64,000 nucleotides of DNA from Algoriphagus aestuariicola (GCF_017254835.1 NZ_JAFKCW010000001.1:682001-746000); one strand, 5' to 3'; shown: positions 47,286 through 55,771, counted from the first letter of the stretch. Made by a program: numbers and translations. Notes: generated by a model not told the origin, from the letters alone.

Positions 47286-47612
47286 TCAATCCCAATGACC
47301 CGTGATGGAAAAGGCCAGTACCGAGCTAATCCACAGCGCTACGAAATACAGTATAGTGCTGATGATGACCGCAAAGAGTTTGTTTTTTCCGGAAGGAAAC
47401 CAAACAAAGCCCATTAGATAGAAGAACACACCTCCAAAAGCGCCGCCCAAGGGAATGATGGTGAGGGGTGCTAGCATCCAGGATTCGAAGACGTCTTCTT
47501 TGGTGAGAATGACAAACAGCAATAACGCGAATGGGGGGAATGCCCCGAGGAGCGCGGGCAGGGAGAGGCTCTTGACGGGCTGGCCTGGTAGGAAGTCGTT
47601 TAGTTTGTTCAT
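47286..47612 (-). CDS. Small three-helix membrane protein
   Basis: A 108-aa protein with three hydrophobic stretches (about 19-36, 47-68, 79-102). The family is not recognised with certainty; similar short membrane proteins accompany creD-type genes in Bacteroidota and are often loosely named as transporters without evidence. It lies 30 bases downstream of creD on the same strand. Confidence 0.65.
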   Translation of the reverse strand: MNKLNDFLPGQPVKSLSLPALLGAFPPFALLLFVILTKEDVFESWMLAPLTIIPLGGAFGGVFFYLMGFVWFPSGKNKLFAVIISTILYFVALWISSVLAFSITGHWD

Positions 47613-47642
47613 GGTTTTGGGGATTTTGAGGTTAGGTGTTGG

Positions 47643-48974
47643 TTAGTCTTTGTACCAGTCGATTTTTCTGGAGATAAACATCGTGGTAGCCAATGCGACG
47701 AACAGCCCTATGCTGCCGATGAGGAGGGCGTATTCCTGCTGCTTGACGATCACGAAGATGAAGGAGTAGAACACGATCAAGATTCCGGCGAACAAGGCCG
47801 TCGTCTTGAGGTTTCCAAAGAGGCTTTTTGCATAGCCTGCCAAAAGACCTACGGTCGCGGTACTCGCCAGGAAGTAGGCTAGCTGGAAGCCCAACTGCTC
47901 TGAAAGAGCGATAAGCAGGGTGTAATACAGCACCAGAGAAAACCCGACTAGGGTATATTGTAGGGGATGAATGCGTTTTTTGGTGAATACTTCCATCAGA
48001 AAAAGCGAAAGGAAACTTAGGATGATGATCAGTACTGCGTATTTGGACGTCCTGACGCTTTGCTGGTATTGGTCGGCAGGAAGCTTTAGCGAGAGCCCAA
48101 AAGCGCTGTTTTCGACCACTGGAATCTTTCCGATAAACTCTTGACCAAAAGGCCGGTTGAAATGGAGTACCTTCCAATGGCTCGAGAAGCTTTCCTCCGT
48201 CAGCTCTCTGAACTCGGGCAAAAACTCGCCTTGGAAACTCGGGCTTGGCCAGTTTCCACTAAGCTGCATTTGGGTGGTTTTCCCCACCGGTGCCACTTGA
48301 AATTCCCTGCTTCCCTTCACTTTCAGCTTTCCGGAGAAGTCAAATCCCAAGTTGGCAGAGTCGAGTTGCAAAGGGATTTGAAGACCTTTTAGCAGCGTTT
48401 TTTCATCGGAAAAAGGCTCTGCTGCGAACGTGGTACCATCGATCTTGATTTGGGGATTTTCGCCAATGCCCCGAAGATCTGAGAGCCCTAGGTAGAGAGC
48501 AGCCTGATCCCAGAGCATCTGATCTGGCTGGAGGCTGAGTTTTCCCAAAGGGAGAGGCTGGAATTTGGCATTGAGCTCCAAGTCTCCGGAGTAGACCACC
48601 ACGTCAAATATTCCCCGGTGAAGACTCTGGGCTTCCAGTTTGCCCAAAATGGCCAGATCTTCCGGAAAGAAATAGGCAGTTCTGAGTTCCTTTGTCGTTT
48701 TGGTTTGACCGGCGGTTTCGGTCTGCTTGATTTGGTAGAAAGGCACACCGAGAAAAGGCCCAGCCAAAGTCTGGGATCGAGACCATTTGCTGCTGACGTC
48801 TTCTTCTGCCTCTTCCATGCGGCTCTGTCGCTCTTGGATTAGGTTGAGGGTCATCGATTGGGGGATGAGTAAAATAGCGACGATAAATCCTATGACCAAC
48901 AGCTTGATGCTGATCGATTTACTTACCAAGTGCTGGGTTCGATCGATAATAGAGGAATTAGACTGGATTTCCAT
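47643..48974 (-). CDS. creD: CreD-family inner membrane protein
   Basis: A 443-aa membrane protein. One N-terminal helix (residues about 22-42, IKLLVIGFIVAILLIPQSM) precedes a large extracytoplasmic beta-rich domain (about 45-320) with the CreD patterns GPFLGVPF and RPFGQEFIGKIP. Five to six C-terminal helices follow, including the conserved RIHPLQYTLVGFSLVLYYTLL. CreD is an envelope-stress/integrity protein of unknown mechanism, induced by CreBC in E. coli. Here it follows a small winged-helix regulator, and a candidate operator (48990-49006) sits 16 bases before its ATG. Confidence 0.92.
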   Translation of the reverse strand: MEIQSNSSIIDRTQHLVSKSISIKLLVIGFIVAILLIPQSMTLNLIQERQSRMEEAEEDVSSKWSRSQTLAGPFLGVPFYQIKQTETAGQTKTTKELRTAYFFPEDLAILGKLEAQSLHRGIFDVVVYSGDLELNAKFQPLPLGKLSLQPDQMLWDQAALYLGLSDLRGIGENPQIKIDGTTFAAEPFSDEKTLLKGLQIPLQLDSANLGFDFSGKLKVKGSREFQVAPVGKTTQMQLSGNWPSPSFQGEFLPEFRELTEESFSSHWKVLHFNRPFGQEFIGKIPVVENSAFGLSLKLPADQYQQSVRTSKYAVLIIILSFLSLFLMEVFTKKRIHPLQYTLVGFSLVLYYTLLIALSEQLGFQLAYFLASTATVGLLAGYAKSLFGNLKTTALFAGILIVFYSFIFVIVKQQEYALLIGSIGLFVALATTMFISRKIDWYKD

Positions 48975-48989
48975 GGTTATCTTAAAAGT

Positions 48990-49006
48990 ACTTTGATTTT
49001 CAAAGT
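48990..49006. promoter_or_regulatory. Candidate operator, copy 2, before creD
   Basis: ACTTTG-N5-CAAAGT, a perfect inverted repeat within AAAAGTACTTTGATTTTC. The bases AAAGTACTTT at its left edge are themselves a 10-base palindrome, giving three half-sites. It matches copy 1 (49943-49959) at every half-site position. Located 16 bases upstream of the creD ATG, just after the regulator gene. Confidence 0.6.
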
Positions 49007-49022
49007 GAGTGGATAAATTTTT

Positions 49023-49316
49023 TTAGCTTTTGTTTTCGTTGATCAAATTTTCGAGAAACTCAAGATGAGCCTGGAAGGCATTTTTTCCCTCAATCGTCGC
49101 AGAATAGTTGGTCATGGGCTTTCTCCCGACGAAAGACTTTTCTATGCTGATATATTGGGCGTTTTCGAGGTGCCGAAGATGCGAGGCAAGATTGCCGTCC
49201 GTTACCTCGAGGATCTCTTTGAAGGAATTGAAGTCGTACTGCTCATTGACCATCAGGATGGACATGATGCGCAGTCTGACCACGTTCTCAAATGCCTTGT
49301 CGTAGTTTCCCTTCAC
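49023..49316 (-). CDS. Winged-helix transcriptional regulator (HTH_34/ArsR-like)
   Basis: A 97-aa DNA-binding protein: helix (AFENVVRLRIMSILMVNE), helix-turn-helix (DFNSFKEILEVTDGNLASHL), wing (QYISIEKSFVGRKPMTNYS) and a C-terminal dimer helix. This is the small one-domain winged-helix type common in Bacteroidota. The start is GTG 49316 (VKGNYDKAFENV), 1 base after the upstream stop codon, so translation is coupled. Its position between two matching inverted repeats suggests it controls its own operon and creD (inference). No effector-binding domain is visible. Confidence 0.85.
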   Translation of the reverse strand: MKGNYDKAFENVVRLRIMSILMVNEQYDFNSFKEILEVTDGNLASHLRHLENAQYISIEKSFVGRKPMTNYSATIEGKNAFQAHLEFLENLINENKS

Positions 49317-49317
49317 T

Positions 49318-49932
49318 TTAGCGGTCGTATTTATAATACATCATCGAGCCATAGATCACATGTAGGACGCCAAATCCCAGCGCCCAGCAGATCAGCCCAT
49401 ACTGGGGAAAGAAAGCGGCGACCAAGCCAAGTGCCAGCTGCCCTATGCCAAGGTTTTTGATCTCTCCAAGCGTAAAATGGGAAGCACTGATCAGTCCCAA
49501 GCCATAAAAAGCAAGGGTGGCGGGTGCTATCATTTCAAAATGGGATTGGTGGAGGAGCGCAAATGAAAAAGCCCCGCCTGAAAGTACTGGTATGAAAAGG
49601 GCAAGCAAAAACCTTCTGCTCGCCGGTGACCAAAACTTATGGAAGTTTTTCCTGCTTTTTTTTCTACTCAGAAGGTAGCCCGATCCAAGCGCGAATACCA
49701 TTACCACTAGGCTGAGGATCAGCAAATCTTTTATTTGCACGGATTCCTCGATTGGGGGCTTTCCCTCCGCAAAAGAGGAACTGGGGAAGTAGATCCAATA
49801 CCACGCGATTCCCGCACCGATCAGCGCGTAGATGCCTGCCAGTACTCCAGACAGACCGCTCAGGGAAAGGAAACGTGTGCTCCGTTCCATCATGGATTTG
49901 ATTTCGGCTAATTCTTGCTCCGGTTTTTTCAT
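49318..49932 (-). CDS. Hypothetical four-helix membrane protein
   Basis: A 204-aa protein: a short cytoplasmic helix (KPEQELAEIKSMMERSTRFL) followed by about six hydrophobic segments in the rest, among them GLSGVLAGIYALIGAGIAWYW. Family unnamed to me; such proteins often sit directly before the winged-helix regulator in Bacteroidota. The open frame begins at TTG 49956, but ATG 49932 is the only good start and leaves the operator (49943-49959) 11 bases upstream. The stop codon is 1 base from the regulator's GTG. Confidence 0.7.
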   Translation of the reverse strand: MKKPEQELAEIKSMMERSTRFLSLSGLSGVLAGIYALIGAGIAWYWIYFPSSSFAEGKPPIEESVQIKDLLILSLVVMVFALGSGYLLSRKKSRKNFHKFWSPASRRFLLALFIPVLSGGAFSFALLHQSHFEMIAPATLAFYGLGLISASHFTLGEIKNLGIGQLALGLVAAFFPQYGLICWALGFGVLHVIYGSMMYYKYDR

Positions 49933-49942
49933 TTTCAAAAGT

Positions 49943-49959
49943 ACTTTGTGATGCAAAGT
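49943..49959. promoter_or_regulatory. Candidate operator, copy 1, before the membrane protein/regulator operon
   Basis: ACTTTG-TGATG-CAAAGT, a perfect inverted repeat preceded by AAAAGT so that AAAGTACTTT is a second, overlapping palindrome. Same half-sites and same spacing as copy 2 before creD. It lies 11 bases before ATG 49932 of the first gene. Confidence 0.6.
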
Positions 49960-49985
49960 AAATGAAGTTTTCTATACTTGGTTAG

Positions 49986-50020
49986 AGGGTGGAAAAAAAA
50001 AGAGATTTTTTTCACGCCCT
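49986..50020. repeat. A/T-rich hairpin in the divergent region before the eCIS cluster
   Basis: AGGGTG...GAAAAAAA pairs with TTTTTTTC...CGCCCT around a short AAGAGA loop, with one bulged base and one wobble. It lies between the minus-strand regulator operon and the plus-strand eCIS genes, where no gene ends, so it is not an ordinary end-of-gene terminator for a visible gene. Confidence 0.45.
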
Positions 50021-50040
50021 ATTTGAAAAATTTGTTTGAG

Positions 50041-50067
50041 GCCTCCCGTCAATTTTGCGGGGGAGGC
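50041..50067. repeat. GC-rich hairpin upstream of the eCIS ATPase gene
   Basis: GCCTCCC (50041-50047) and GGGAGGC (50061-50067) form a 7-bp stem with a 13-base loop. No T run of terminator length follows on the plus strand. Located 133 bases before the first eCIS start codon; could be a leader structure. Confidence 0.5.
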
Positions 50068-50199
50068 GTTTACTTGGGAAAAAAATGCCCGCATACCTCG
50101 TGCATTTGCCGTATTTGATAGGATTTTGAAAAAGGATTTGCGTTCTTTTTGAGCTTGTACAGGTTGCATGTTTTTAATAATCGAAACAAGGATTTTTAA

Positions 50200-51567
50200 A
50201 TGGGCGATAACAAAATACCTAGTGGTCTTTCCAATTCCGAATGTCTGGAGTCGGAGTTGGCTTGGTTCCAGGAACTTCTCATTTTGAGAGGTAAGATCAC
50301 TTTTGAGCAAAGTGCCGAGGAGTCCCAGATTGAGCAATTTCGGTTGCCGGACTTTGCGGATTCGGATTCACCCTATGCTCGTCTGGTCAAGCGGAACGCT
50401 TTGGGGATTGAAGAGCGATTGGTTTTGGTACTTTCGCTTTTACCCCACATCAAGCCCCATCTGCTGGATGTCTTGCATATCAAAAACCAAACGTATGATA
50501 CGCCATTCACCGAATTTGGCGGGATAAAGGGAGAGAAGCATCGGGGTTTTCTTCCTACTGGGGAGACTGCTGTTTTTCTTTTGGCGGGCTCCAATCTGGA
50601 GAAGCGATTTCGTCTCTTGCGCTTGTTTGAACCAAACCACTTTTTCGCTAGGGAAAAGATTCTCTCTCTGGAGAGCACTTCCAAAGATGAGCCCTTTCTT
50701 AGCGGGATTTTGAAAATTTCGAAAGAGTACTTGAGTATCCTTACTACCGGGGAGGTCTTCAAACCAGATTTCGATATGGATTTTCCGGCCAAAAGGATTT
50801 CAACAGACCAAGAATGGTCTGATCTGGTGATAGGAGAGGAGGTTTTGCAGGGAGTCAGGGAGATTCAAAACTGGCTCATCCATGGGCATAGGCTGAAAAA
50901 GGACTTCAAGTTTGGGAGAAGGATCAAGCCGGGTTTCAGGGCGCTGTTCACTGGACCTCCGGGAACTGGCAAGACTCTTACGGCTACTTTGCTTGGAAAG
51001 GCCTGCCAGCTAGACGTGTACAGGATTGACTTGTCCATGATCGTTTCAAAGTATATCGGAGAAACCGAGAAAAATCTTTCCAAGGTTTTCGATTTGGCTG
51101 AGAACAAAAACTGGATTCTGTTCTTTGACGAGGCAGATGCGCTTTTTGGGAAGAGAACCCAGACATCCGATTCTCATGACCGCTACGCCAACCAGGAGGT
51201 TTCTTATCTCCTGCAACGGATAGAGGATTTTGATGGGTTGGTGATCCTTTGCTCCAATTACAAAAACAACATCGACGAGGCTTTTTTCAGAAGATTCCAG
51301 CTGGTAGTGGATTTTGATCTTCCTGACTATTTCCAAAGATTGAGAATATGGGAATCTGCACCGCTGGGTGAGTTTGAATATGAAGCTGGGGTCAATCTAA
51401 GTTTATTGGCTGAGAAGCACGAGTTGACCGCGGCGGCAATCGTGAATGTGCTACATTTTTGTCTTTTGAAAACGATGGAAAGAGGGGATGGGAAAATCAG
51501 ACAAGAAGACATTCAGCAAGCCATTCGTTTGGAACGGGTAAAGGAGGGAAAGAGCATCGTCCGCTGA
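50200..51567 (+). CDS. eCIS AAA+ ATPase (Afp15/Pvc15 type)
   Basis: A 455-aa cytosolic AAA+ ATPase, first gene of the extracellular contractile injection system. N-terminal 200 residues are the eCIS-specific helical part; the AAA+ core has Walker A GPPGTGKT at 252-259, Walker B ILFFDEAD at 306-313 and arginine-finger residues in AFFRRF (about 361-366). Afp15/Pvc15 homologues are needed for assembly or stability of the particle, probably as a chaperone-like remodelling factor. The upstream region has two hairpins. It is followed head-to-tail by an opposite-strand gene 14 bases away, then by the cap gene. Confidence 0.9.
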   Translation: MGDNKIPSGLSNSECLESELAWFQELLILRGKITFEQSAEESQIEQFRLPDFADSDSPYARLVKRNALGIEERLVLVLSLLPHIKPHLLDVLHIKNQTYDTPFTEFGGIKGEKHRGFLPTGETAVFLLAGSNLEKRFRLLRLFEPNHFFAREKILSLESTSKDEPFLSGILKISKEYLSILTTGEVFKPDFDMDFPAKRISTDQEWSDLVIGEEVLQGVREIQNWLIHGHRLKKDFKFGRRIKPGFRALFTGPPGTGKTLTATLLGKACQLDVYRIDLSMIVSKYIGETEKNLSKVFDLAENKNWILFFDEADALFGKRTQTSDSHDRYANQEVSYLLQRIEDFDGLVILCSNYKNNIDEAFFRRFQLVVDFDLPDYFQRLRIWESAPLGEFEYEAGVNLSLLAEKHELTAAAIVNVLHFCLLKTMERGDGKIRQEDIQQAIRLERVKEGKSIVR

Positions 51568-51581
51568 CTAAAAGGGAGTGT

Positions 51582-51923
51582 TCAATCTTTGATAAAGTAC
51601 TCAACCACGATGTCTTCGTTCTTTGAGTCCTGCTTTTTCTGAAGGGCGTCCATGAGGTTCCGGAGAGCTTCGTTTTCCTTTTCGGATCGCTCAATTTTTT
51701 CCGTGAGATCCAAAATCGACTTATGCGATTCGGCAAGTTCTTTTTCCCGCAGATTGAGCACTTCATTCTTTTCTTTTAGCTCGTTGGCAAGCACTTTTTT
51801 TTCCATAGTTAGTTGTTCTATGGAGTTCAATAAAAAAAAATCCTTCTTGCTATAATATTTTTTTAAAATCAAAAATCCTGCTAACAGGATAATCGATAGT
51901 GCGAAAAACATAATTGGGTACAT
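51582..51923 (-). CDS. Small membrane-anchored coiled-coil protein inside the eCIS cluster
   Basis: A 113-aa protein on the strand opposite to all eCIS genes. One N-terminal membrane helix (MYPIMFFALSIILLAGFLIL) is followed by a basic stretch (KKYYSKKD) and a long charged coiled coil rich in Glu/Lys (about 38-100). No homologue is recognised. The topology (short anchor, long coil) is like spanin- or FtsB-like proteins, so a role in particle release or anchoring can be imagined, but it may be unrelated to the eCIS. Convergent with the ATPase gene (14 bases between ends). Confidence 0.6.
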   Translation of the reverse strand: MYPIMFFALSIILLAGFLILKKYYSKKDFFLLNSIEQLTMEKKVLANELKEKNEVLNLREKELAESHKSILDLTEKIERSEKENEALRNLMDALQKKQDSKNEDIVVEYFIKD

Positions 51924-52078
51924 GAGCTGACGAGGTGCTAGATATTCGAATTTTTTCTTTTGGATAGGGCTAATTGCCTGTGGTTGAATATACTTGTTTA
52001 TCCTTTCAAATTTTTCTAGTTTAAAAACAGCTTGTTATATGCAGCCATTTTTTTTACCAAACTCTATTTCATCAACCC

Positions 52079-52654
52079 ATGATCGATGTTCTGCTGATTC
52101 ACATCAGAGACTTATTGAATCAATATTTTAAGAATCAATATGGATTCTCTGAAAACAAGGTTGTTGTTTCAAACCTTTTGGAGAACTCCGGCACTTCACC
52201 CGTGGAGTTGGAGGATCGCATGGTGTGTTTTATGTTGTCATTGGATGAGGAGTATGCCTTAAAAAACAAGGCAACGAGACTTCCTGCGCAGGGGATGGGC
52301 TATCTGGATAAAGCAACCCCGCTCTACCTTCATCTGCAATTGGCATTTTGCGCCAATTTCAAGAGCAAAAACTATCTGGAAGGGCTAAACTACCTTTCCC
52401 AAACGATCAATTTTTTTCATCAAAACCGGATTCTTAATCCTGGGAGCATTCCCGGGATGTCGAAAAGAGTTGAAAAGATCACGTTTGAACTGTGTACCCT
52501 GTCTTATGATAACCTCAGCCATATCTGGTCGGCGATAGGATCGAAGATCCTGCCTGCCGCTTTCTACAAAGTAGGTCTTGTAATATTTGATGATACGCCT
52601 GTTAAGGGGATTATTCCGGCGATTACTTCTACTGGCTCTGAGAATGTCAACTAG
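52079..52654 (+). CDS. DUF4255 eCIS tail-cap/terminator protein (Afp16/Pvc16 type)
   Basis: A 191-aa soluble protein of the DUF4255 family, the cap that ends the inner tube and sheath in Afp, PVC and related particles. Family features: opening MIDVLLIHIRDLLNQYF, then a V..SNLLE...S pattern, MLSLDEEYALKN, TPLYLHLQLAFCANF and the C-terminal LSYDNLSHIWSAIGSKILPAAFYKV. It is preceded by 155 bases of divergent intergenic region that may hold the promoter of the structural genes. Its stop codon overlaps the possible start of the next gene. Confidence 0.9.
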   Translation: MIDVLLIHIRDLLNQYFKNQYGFSENKVVVSNLLENSGTSPVELEDRMVCFMLSLDEEYALKNKATRLPAQGMGYLDKATPLYLHLQLAFCANFKSKNYLEGLNYLSQTINFFHQNRILNPGSIPGMSKRVEKITFELCTLSYDNLSHIWSAIGSKILPAAFYKVGLVIFDDTPVKGIIPAITSTGSENVN

Positions 52655-53648
52655 CATGCGCCAGCAATTTTATCATATCGCCAGCATCGGATTTCATCAC
52701 GAATACAGAGGGGACGGTTTTTTTGGAGGACTTTCTGTGACTTGGTCTACCGACTCAAAGAAAGGGATGGACAATCTCGAGGTGCTGGTAAAGCCCTTCA
52801 CAGGCGGGATAAATGTTTTTTGCTCCGACCCAGAGCTTTTGAAAGAAGAACGCGAATCTATAGTGCTACGGCTTTCTCCAGCCGATCCTTATTTTTTCAA
52901 CTTCACCGATCTGGGCAGCGAGCACAAACCCAATACTAGGGTTTTTGTATTCTCCGACCAAGGCCTGGAGCCACCGAAGTCCACGCTCCATTCGGGAGAG
53001 TTTGCGACTGCAGTCGATAGCCTTGAGATTCTAAGCCAAAAAGTCTTGGGCCAACTGCTTCCCCGGCTTAACGATGGGGAGATCTTCCTTTACGACAGTT
53101 GGGGTAATCAAATGCCGATCCGCGACTATGCCCGGTATTTCACCGAAAGTGGCGAACTGGTTTTTTATGCTGGAGACGAACAAAAGAGAGTAGGATATTT
53201 TAAGACAAGCCAGGCGATGGAAAGGCCGCCTTTTGGGATTATATGTCTTATGCCACATATACTTTATGAGCGATTCCGGCTCAAAGGGGAAGCGGTCTCA
53301 TATCGGGTCAGGTTTAGGGCTCGAAGGACTTATTGGAAATATATTCTCTCGGACAAGACCTTGGATAAGTTTTCGAGACTGTCAGTCATTGATATCCAAA
53401 AAAAAGAAATCCACTTCAAGGAGGGCGAGTTTGAAATTCAGCCGGAATGGAAGGTTCGGAGTTTTGAGTCGGATGTTGAAATACCTTTCAATGCCGATTA
53501 CGATGCTAGGTTTCAGTTGATCGAAAGATCTAGAGATGAGAATCAAGCGGGAAAAGTGATATATAGACATCTCCCACAAGCCAGCCCGGAGCAGCTTTAC
53601 CCGCTCCCCACCAATACCGATATTTTGTTCTCCCACATTTTTATTTAA
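52644..53648 (+). CDS. eCIS-associated protein of unknown family (cap-adaptor candidate)
   Basis: A 334-aa protein (ATG 52644, overlapping the upstream stop by 11 bases; ATG 52656, directly after that stop, is equally possible). No named domain is recognised: it is beta-rich with many aromatics (HIASIGFHHEYRGDGFFGGL, then LSPADPYFFNFTDLGSE and VFVFSDQGLEPP), soluble, and has no signal peptide. The position between the DUF4255 cap and the sheath gene, translationally coupled to the cap, suggests a particle component. A separate cap-adaptor protein is described for the Algoriphagus machipongonensis particle as I recall it, and this gene is a candidate for that role; homology is unverified. Confidence 0.7.
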   Translation: MSTSMRQQFYHIASIGFHHEYRGDGFFGGLSVTWSTDSKKGMDNLEVLVKPFTGGINVFCSDPELLKEERESIVLRLSPADPYFFNFTDLGSEHKPNTRVFVFSDQGLEPPKSTLHSGEFATAVDSLEILSQKVLGQLLPRLNDGEIFLYDSWGNQMPIRDYARYFTESGELVFYAGDEQKRVGYFKTSQAMERPPFGIICLMPHILYERFRLKGEAVSYRVRFRARRTYWKYILSDKTLDKFSRLSVIDIQKKEIHFKEGEFEIQPEWKVRSFESDVEIPFNADYDARFQLIERSRDENQAGKVIYRHLPQASPEQLYPLPTNTDILFSHIFI

Positions 53649-53678
53649 CCAATTACTCACTTTAACAAACGTATAATT

Positions 53679-55268
53679 ATGGCACAAAACCTCATGACCC
53701 CCGGAGTCTACATTGAAGAAAAAAATGCATTCCCGGGTTCCGTTGTTGAAGTCGCTACTGCGATCCCCGCTTTTATCGGGTATACGGAGCGAGCTTCCAA
53801 GAATGGGAAATCCCTGATCAACAAACCGACGAGGATTACCTCCTTTGCAGATTACATGGAGCTTTTTGGCGGGGCCTTCAATCCCCGATTTACATTGGCT
53901 GATGCCCAAAATGGAGACAAAAATCTCGTCGTCGTAGGAGGGAAGGAAAAATCCATTCAATACAAGGAGAACAATCTCGTCTACCTGTTCAACAGCATCC
54001 GCTTGTTCTTTACCAATGGGGGAGGAACCTGCTATATCGTCTCTGTCGGCACCTACGCTGGCAAAGATTCAATAGAGATCAAAAAAGACGATCTTCTAGG
54101 CACAGGCAAGGACGCAAACGACAAACCTGTAGAGGGTGGCCTGCTAAAGCTGGTAAAAGAACTGGAGCCTACCATGGTTGTCATTCCCGATGCTGTGGCT
54201 TTGGGCTTGGAGGCTTACGAAGTATACAAGCAGGTGCTCGCTCATTGTGCCAAAATGCAAAATCGCGTGGCGATTTTGGATGTGTTTGACGGATACAACA
54301 GCCGAGAAGACGGGGAAGAGGACAATATCAAAGTCTTCCGTGAGAAAATTGGGACGGAGTACCTAAGCTATGCGGCTGCCTACTATCCTTGGCTCGACAC
54401 CAACGTGGTACAGAAGGGTGAAATCACGTTCAAAAACTTTGATGAGTCAGTAGTGCTGGAGGAAATCCTTCCCGAGCAAAGGGCAGTTACACTTGTAAAG
54501 GCATTTCCGAAAACTGCGGATGAATTTAAGGCTATGCTGAAGGCAGATCGGCCGGAGCTTACCGACGAAGACTTGGACGCTCTTTTGCCCGGATATATCA
54601 AAAACAAAGAAAGCAACCACCATCTCGGACTATTGGCTACTAGCCCGACCTATTCTGCCCTCTTGGATGAAATTCGCGTGGTGATGAATTTGCTTCCAGC
54701 AGCCCCGGCTATGGCGGGCATTTATACGATGGTGGACAACAGCAGAGGAGTTTGGAAAGCTCCGGCAAACGTTGGTCTGAACTCCGTAGTCAAGCCAGCT
54801 GTCAATATCACGCACGATCAGCAAGAGGACCTCAACGTGAATGCACTTTCCGGTAAGTCCATCAACGCAATCCGGACATTCCCCGGTGTTGGCACGCTGG
54901 TTTGGGGTGGAAGGACACTCGATGGCAATAGCCTCGACTGGAGATACATCAATGTGAGACGCACGATGATCATGCTTGAGCAGTCTATAAAGTTGGCCTT
55001 GAGAGCTTACGTTTTTGAACCCAACGATGCCAATACCTGGGTGACAGTCAAAAGCTTGATCACCAATTTCCTCGTGGAAAAATGGAAGCAGGGCGCGCTA
55101 GCCGGTTCGTCACCCGAGGACGCATTCGACGTTCAAATTGGCTTGGGCTCCACCATGACCGCCTTGGATATCCTTGAAGGCAAAATGCTGATTACCGTGA
55201 AGTTGGCAATCGTGAGACCTGCCGAATTTATAGTGGTCACCTTCGAGCAGCAAATGCAGAAATCTTAA
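53679..55268 (+). CDS. Contractile tail sheath protein (eCIS; Afp2-4/Pvc2-4 type)
   Basis: A 529-aa sheath subunit whose contraction drives the inner tube into the target. Seen: the signature start LMTPGVYIEE, an inserted variable domain in the middle (about 100-330), and the conserved C-terminal sheath domain with NVNALSGKSINAIRTFPGVG, TLVWGGRTL, RRTMIMLEQSI and the closing EFIVVTFEQQM. Only one sheath gene is present, whereas Afp and PVC clusters carry three paralogues. Transcription is probably continuous from the cap gene (30-base gap). Confidence 0.95.
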   Translation: MAQNLMTPGVYIEEKNAFPGSVVEVATAIPAFIGYTERASKNGKSLINKPTRITSFADYMELFGGAFNPRFTLADAQNGDKNLVVVGGKEKSIQYKENNLVYLFNSIRLFFTNGGGTCYIVSVGTYAGKDSIEIKKDDLLGTGKDANDKPVEGGLLKLVKELEPTMVVIPDAVALGLEAYEVYKQVLAHCAKMQNRVAILDVFDGYNSREDGEEDNIKVFREKIGTEYLSYAAAYYPWLDTNVVQKGEITFKNFDESVVLEEILPEQRAVTLVKAFPKTADEFKAMLKADRPELTDEDLDALLPGYIKNKESNHHLGLLATSPTYSALLDEIRVVMNLLPAAPAMAGIYTMVDNSRGVWKAPANVGLNSVVKPAVNITHDQQEDLNVNALSGKSINAIRTFPGVGTLVWGGRTLDGNSLDWRYINVRRTMIMLEQSIKLALRAYVFEPNDANTWVTVKSLITNFLVEKWKQGALAGSSPEDAFDVQIGLGSTMTALDILEGKMLITVKLAIVRPAEFIVVTFEQQMQKS

Positions 55269-55318
55269 TTCTTTCAATACTTACATCTTATATCTAGCAA
55301 CTAAAAATTTTAGAAATT

Positions 55319-55771
55319 ATGGCAGGAGAAGCACAAGACAGCAACTGGCCGTTACCCAAGTTTTACTTTTCTGTTGACTGGGGAAGCACTACCAACATTC
55401 CTTTTCAAGAAGTGAGCGGTCTGGAAATTGAGGCGCAGCCAATAGAATACCGCCATGGAAACAGCCCGGTTTTTTCGACGATCAACATGCCGGGAATAAT
55501 CAAAAATAGCCATGTGACCATGAAGAAGGGTGTTTTTGTCAATGACAATGCATTCTGGGATTGGTACAACAAGATCAAAATGAACACCATAGAGCGCCAG
55601 AATGTCGTCATCAAGCTTCTGGATGAATCAGGCTCACCCACCATGACTTGGACGCTCAACAACGCCTGGCCTTCCAAGATCAGCTCCACTGACCTGAAGT
55701 CAGACGCAAATGAAGTGGCGGTAGAATCCATCGAAATTTCACACGAAGGACTGACGATCGCCAACGGTTAA
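55319..55771 (+). CDS. eCIS inner tube protein (T4 gp19-like; Afp1/Pvc1 type)
   Basis: A 150-aa tube subunit of the T4_gp19/Hcp fold. Seen: PLPKFYFSVDWG, FQEVSGLEIEAQPIEY, a central strand block with MPGIIKNSHVTMKKG, and WTLNNAWPSKISSTDL, the standard phage-tail-tube signature. It polymerises into the hollow tube that is fired. Directly follows the sheath gene as in most contractile systems. Codes for the first of two tube-type proteins here. Confidence 0.93.
   Translation: MAGEAQDSNWPLPKFYFSVDWGSTTNIPFQEVSGLEIEAQPIEYRHGNSPVFSTINMPGIIKNSHVTMKKGVFVNDNAFWDWYNKIKMNTIERQNVVIKLLDESGSPTMTWTLNNAWPSKISSTDLKSDANEVAVESIEISHEGLTIANG

Noticed and set aside
49936-49943. TACTTTTG box on the minus strand as a promoter of the 49932 gene
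   Set aside because: The start of transcription would fall at the start codon and no TTTG is at the right distance; the bases are better explained as part of the operator repeat.
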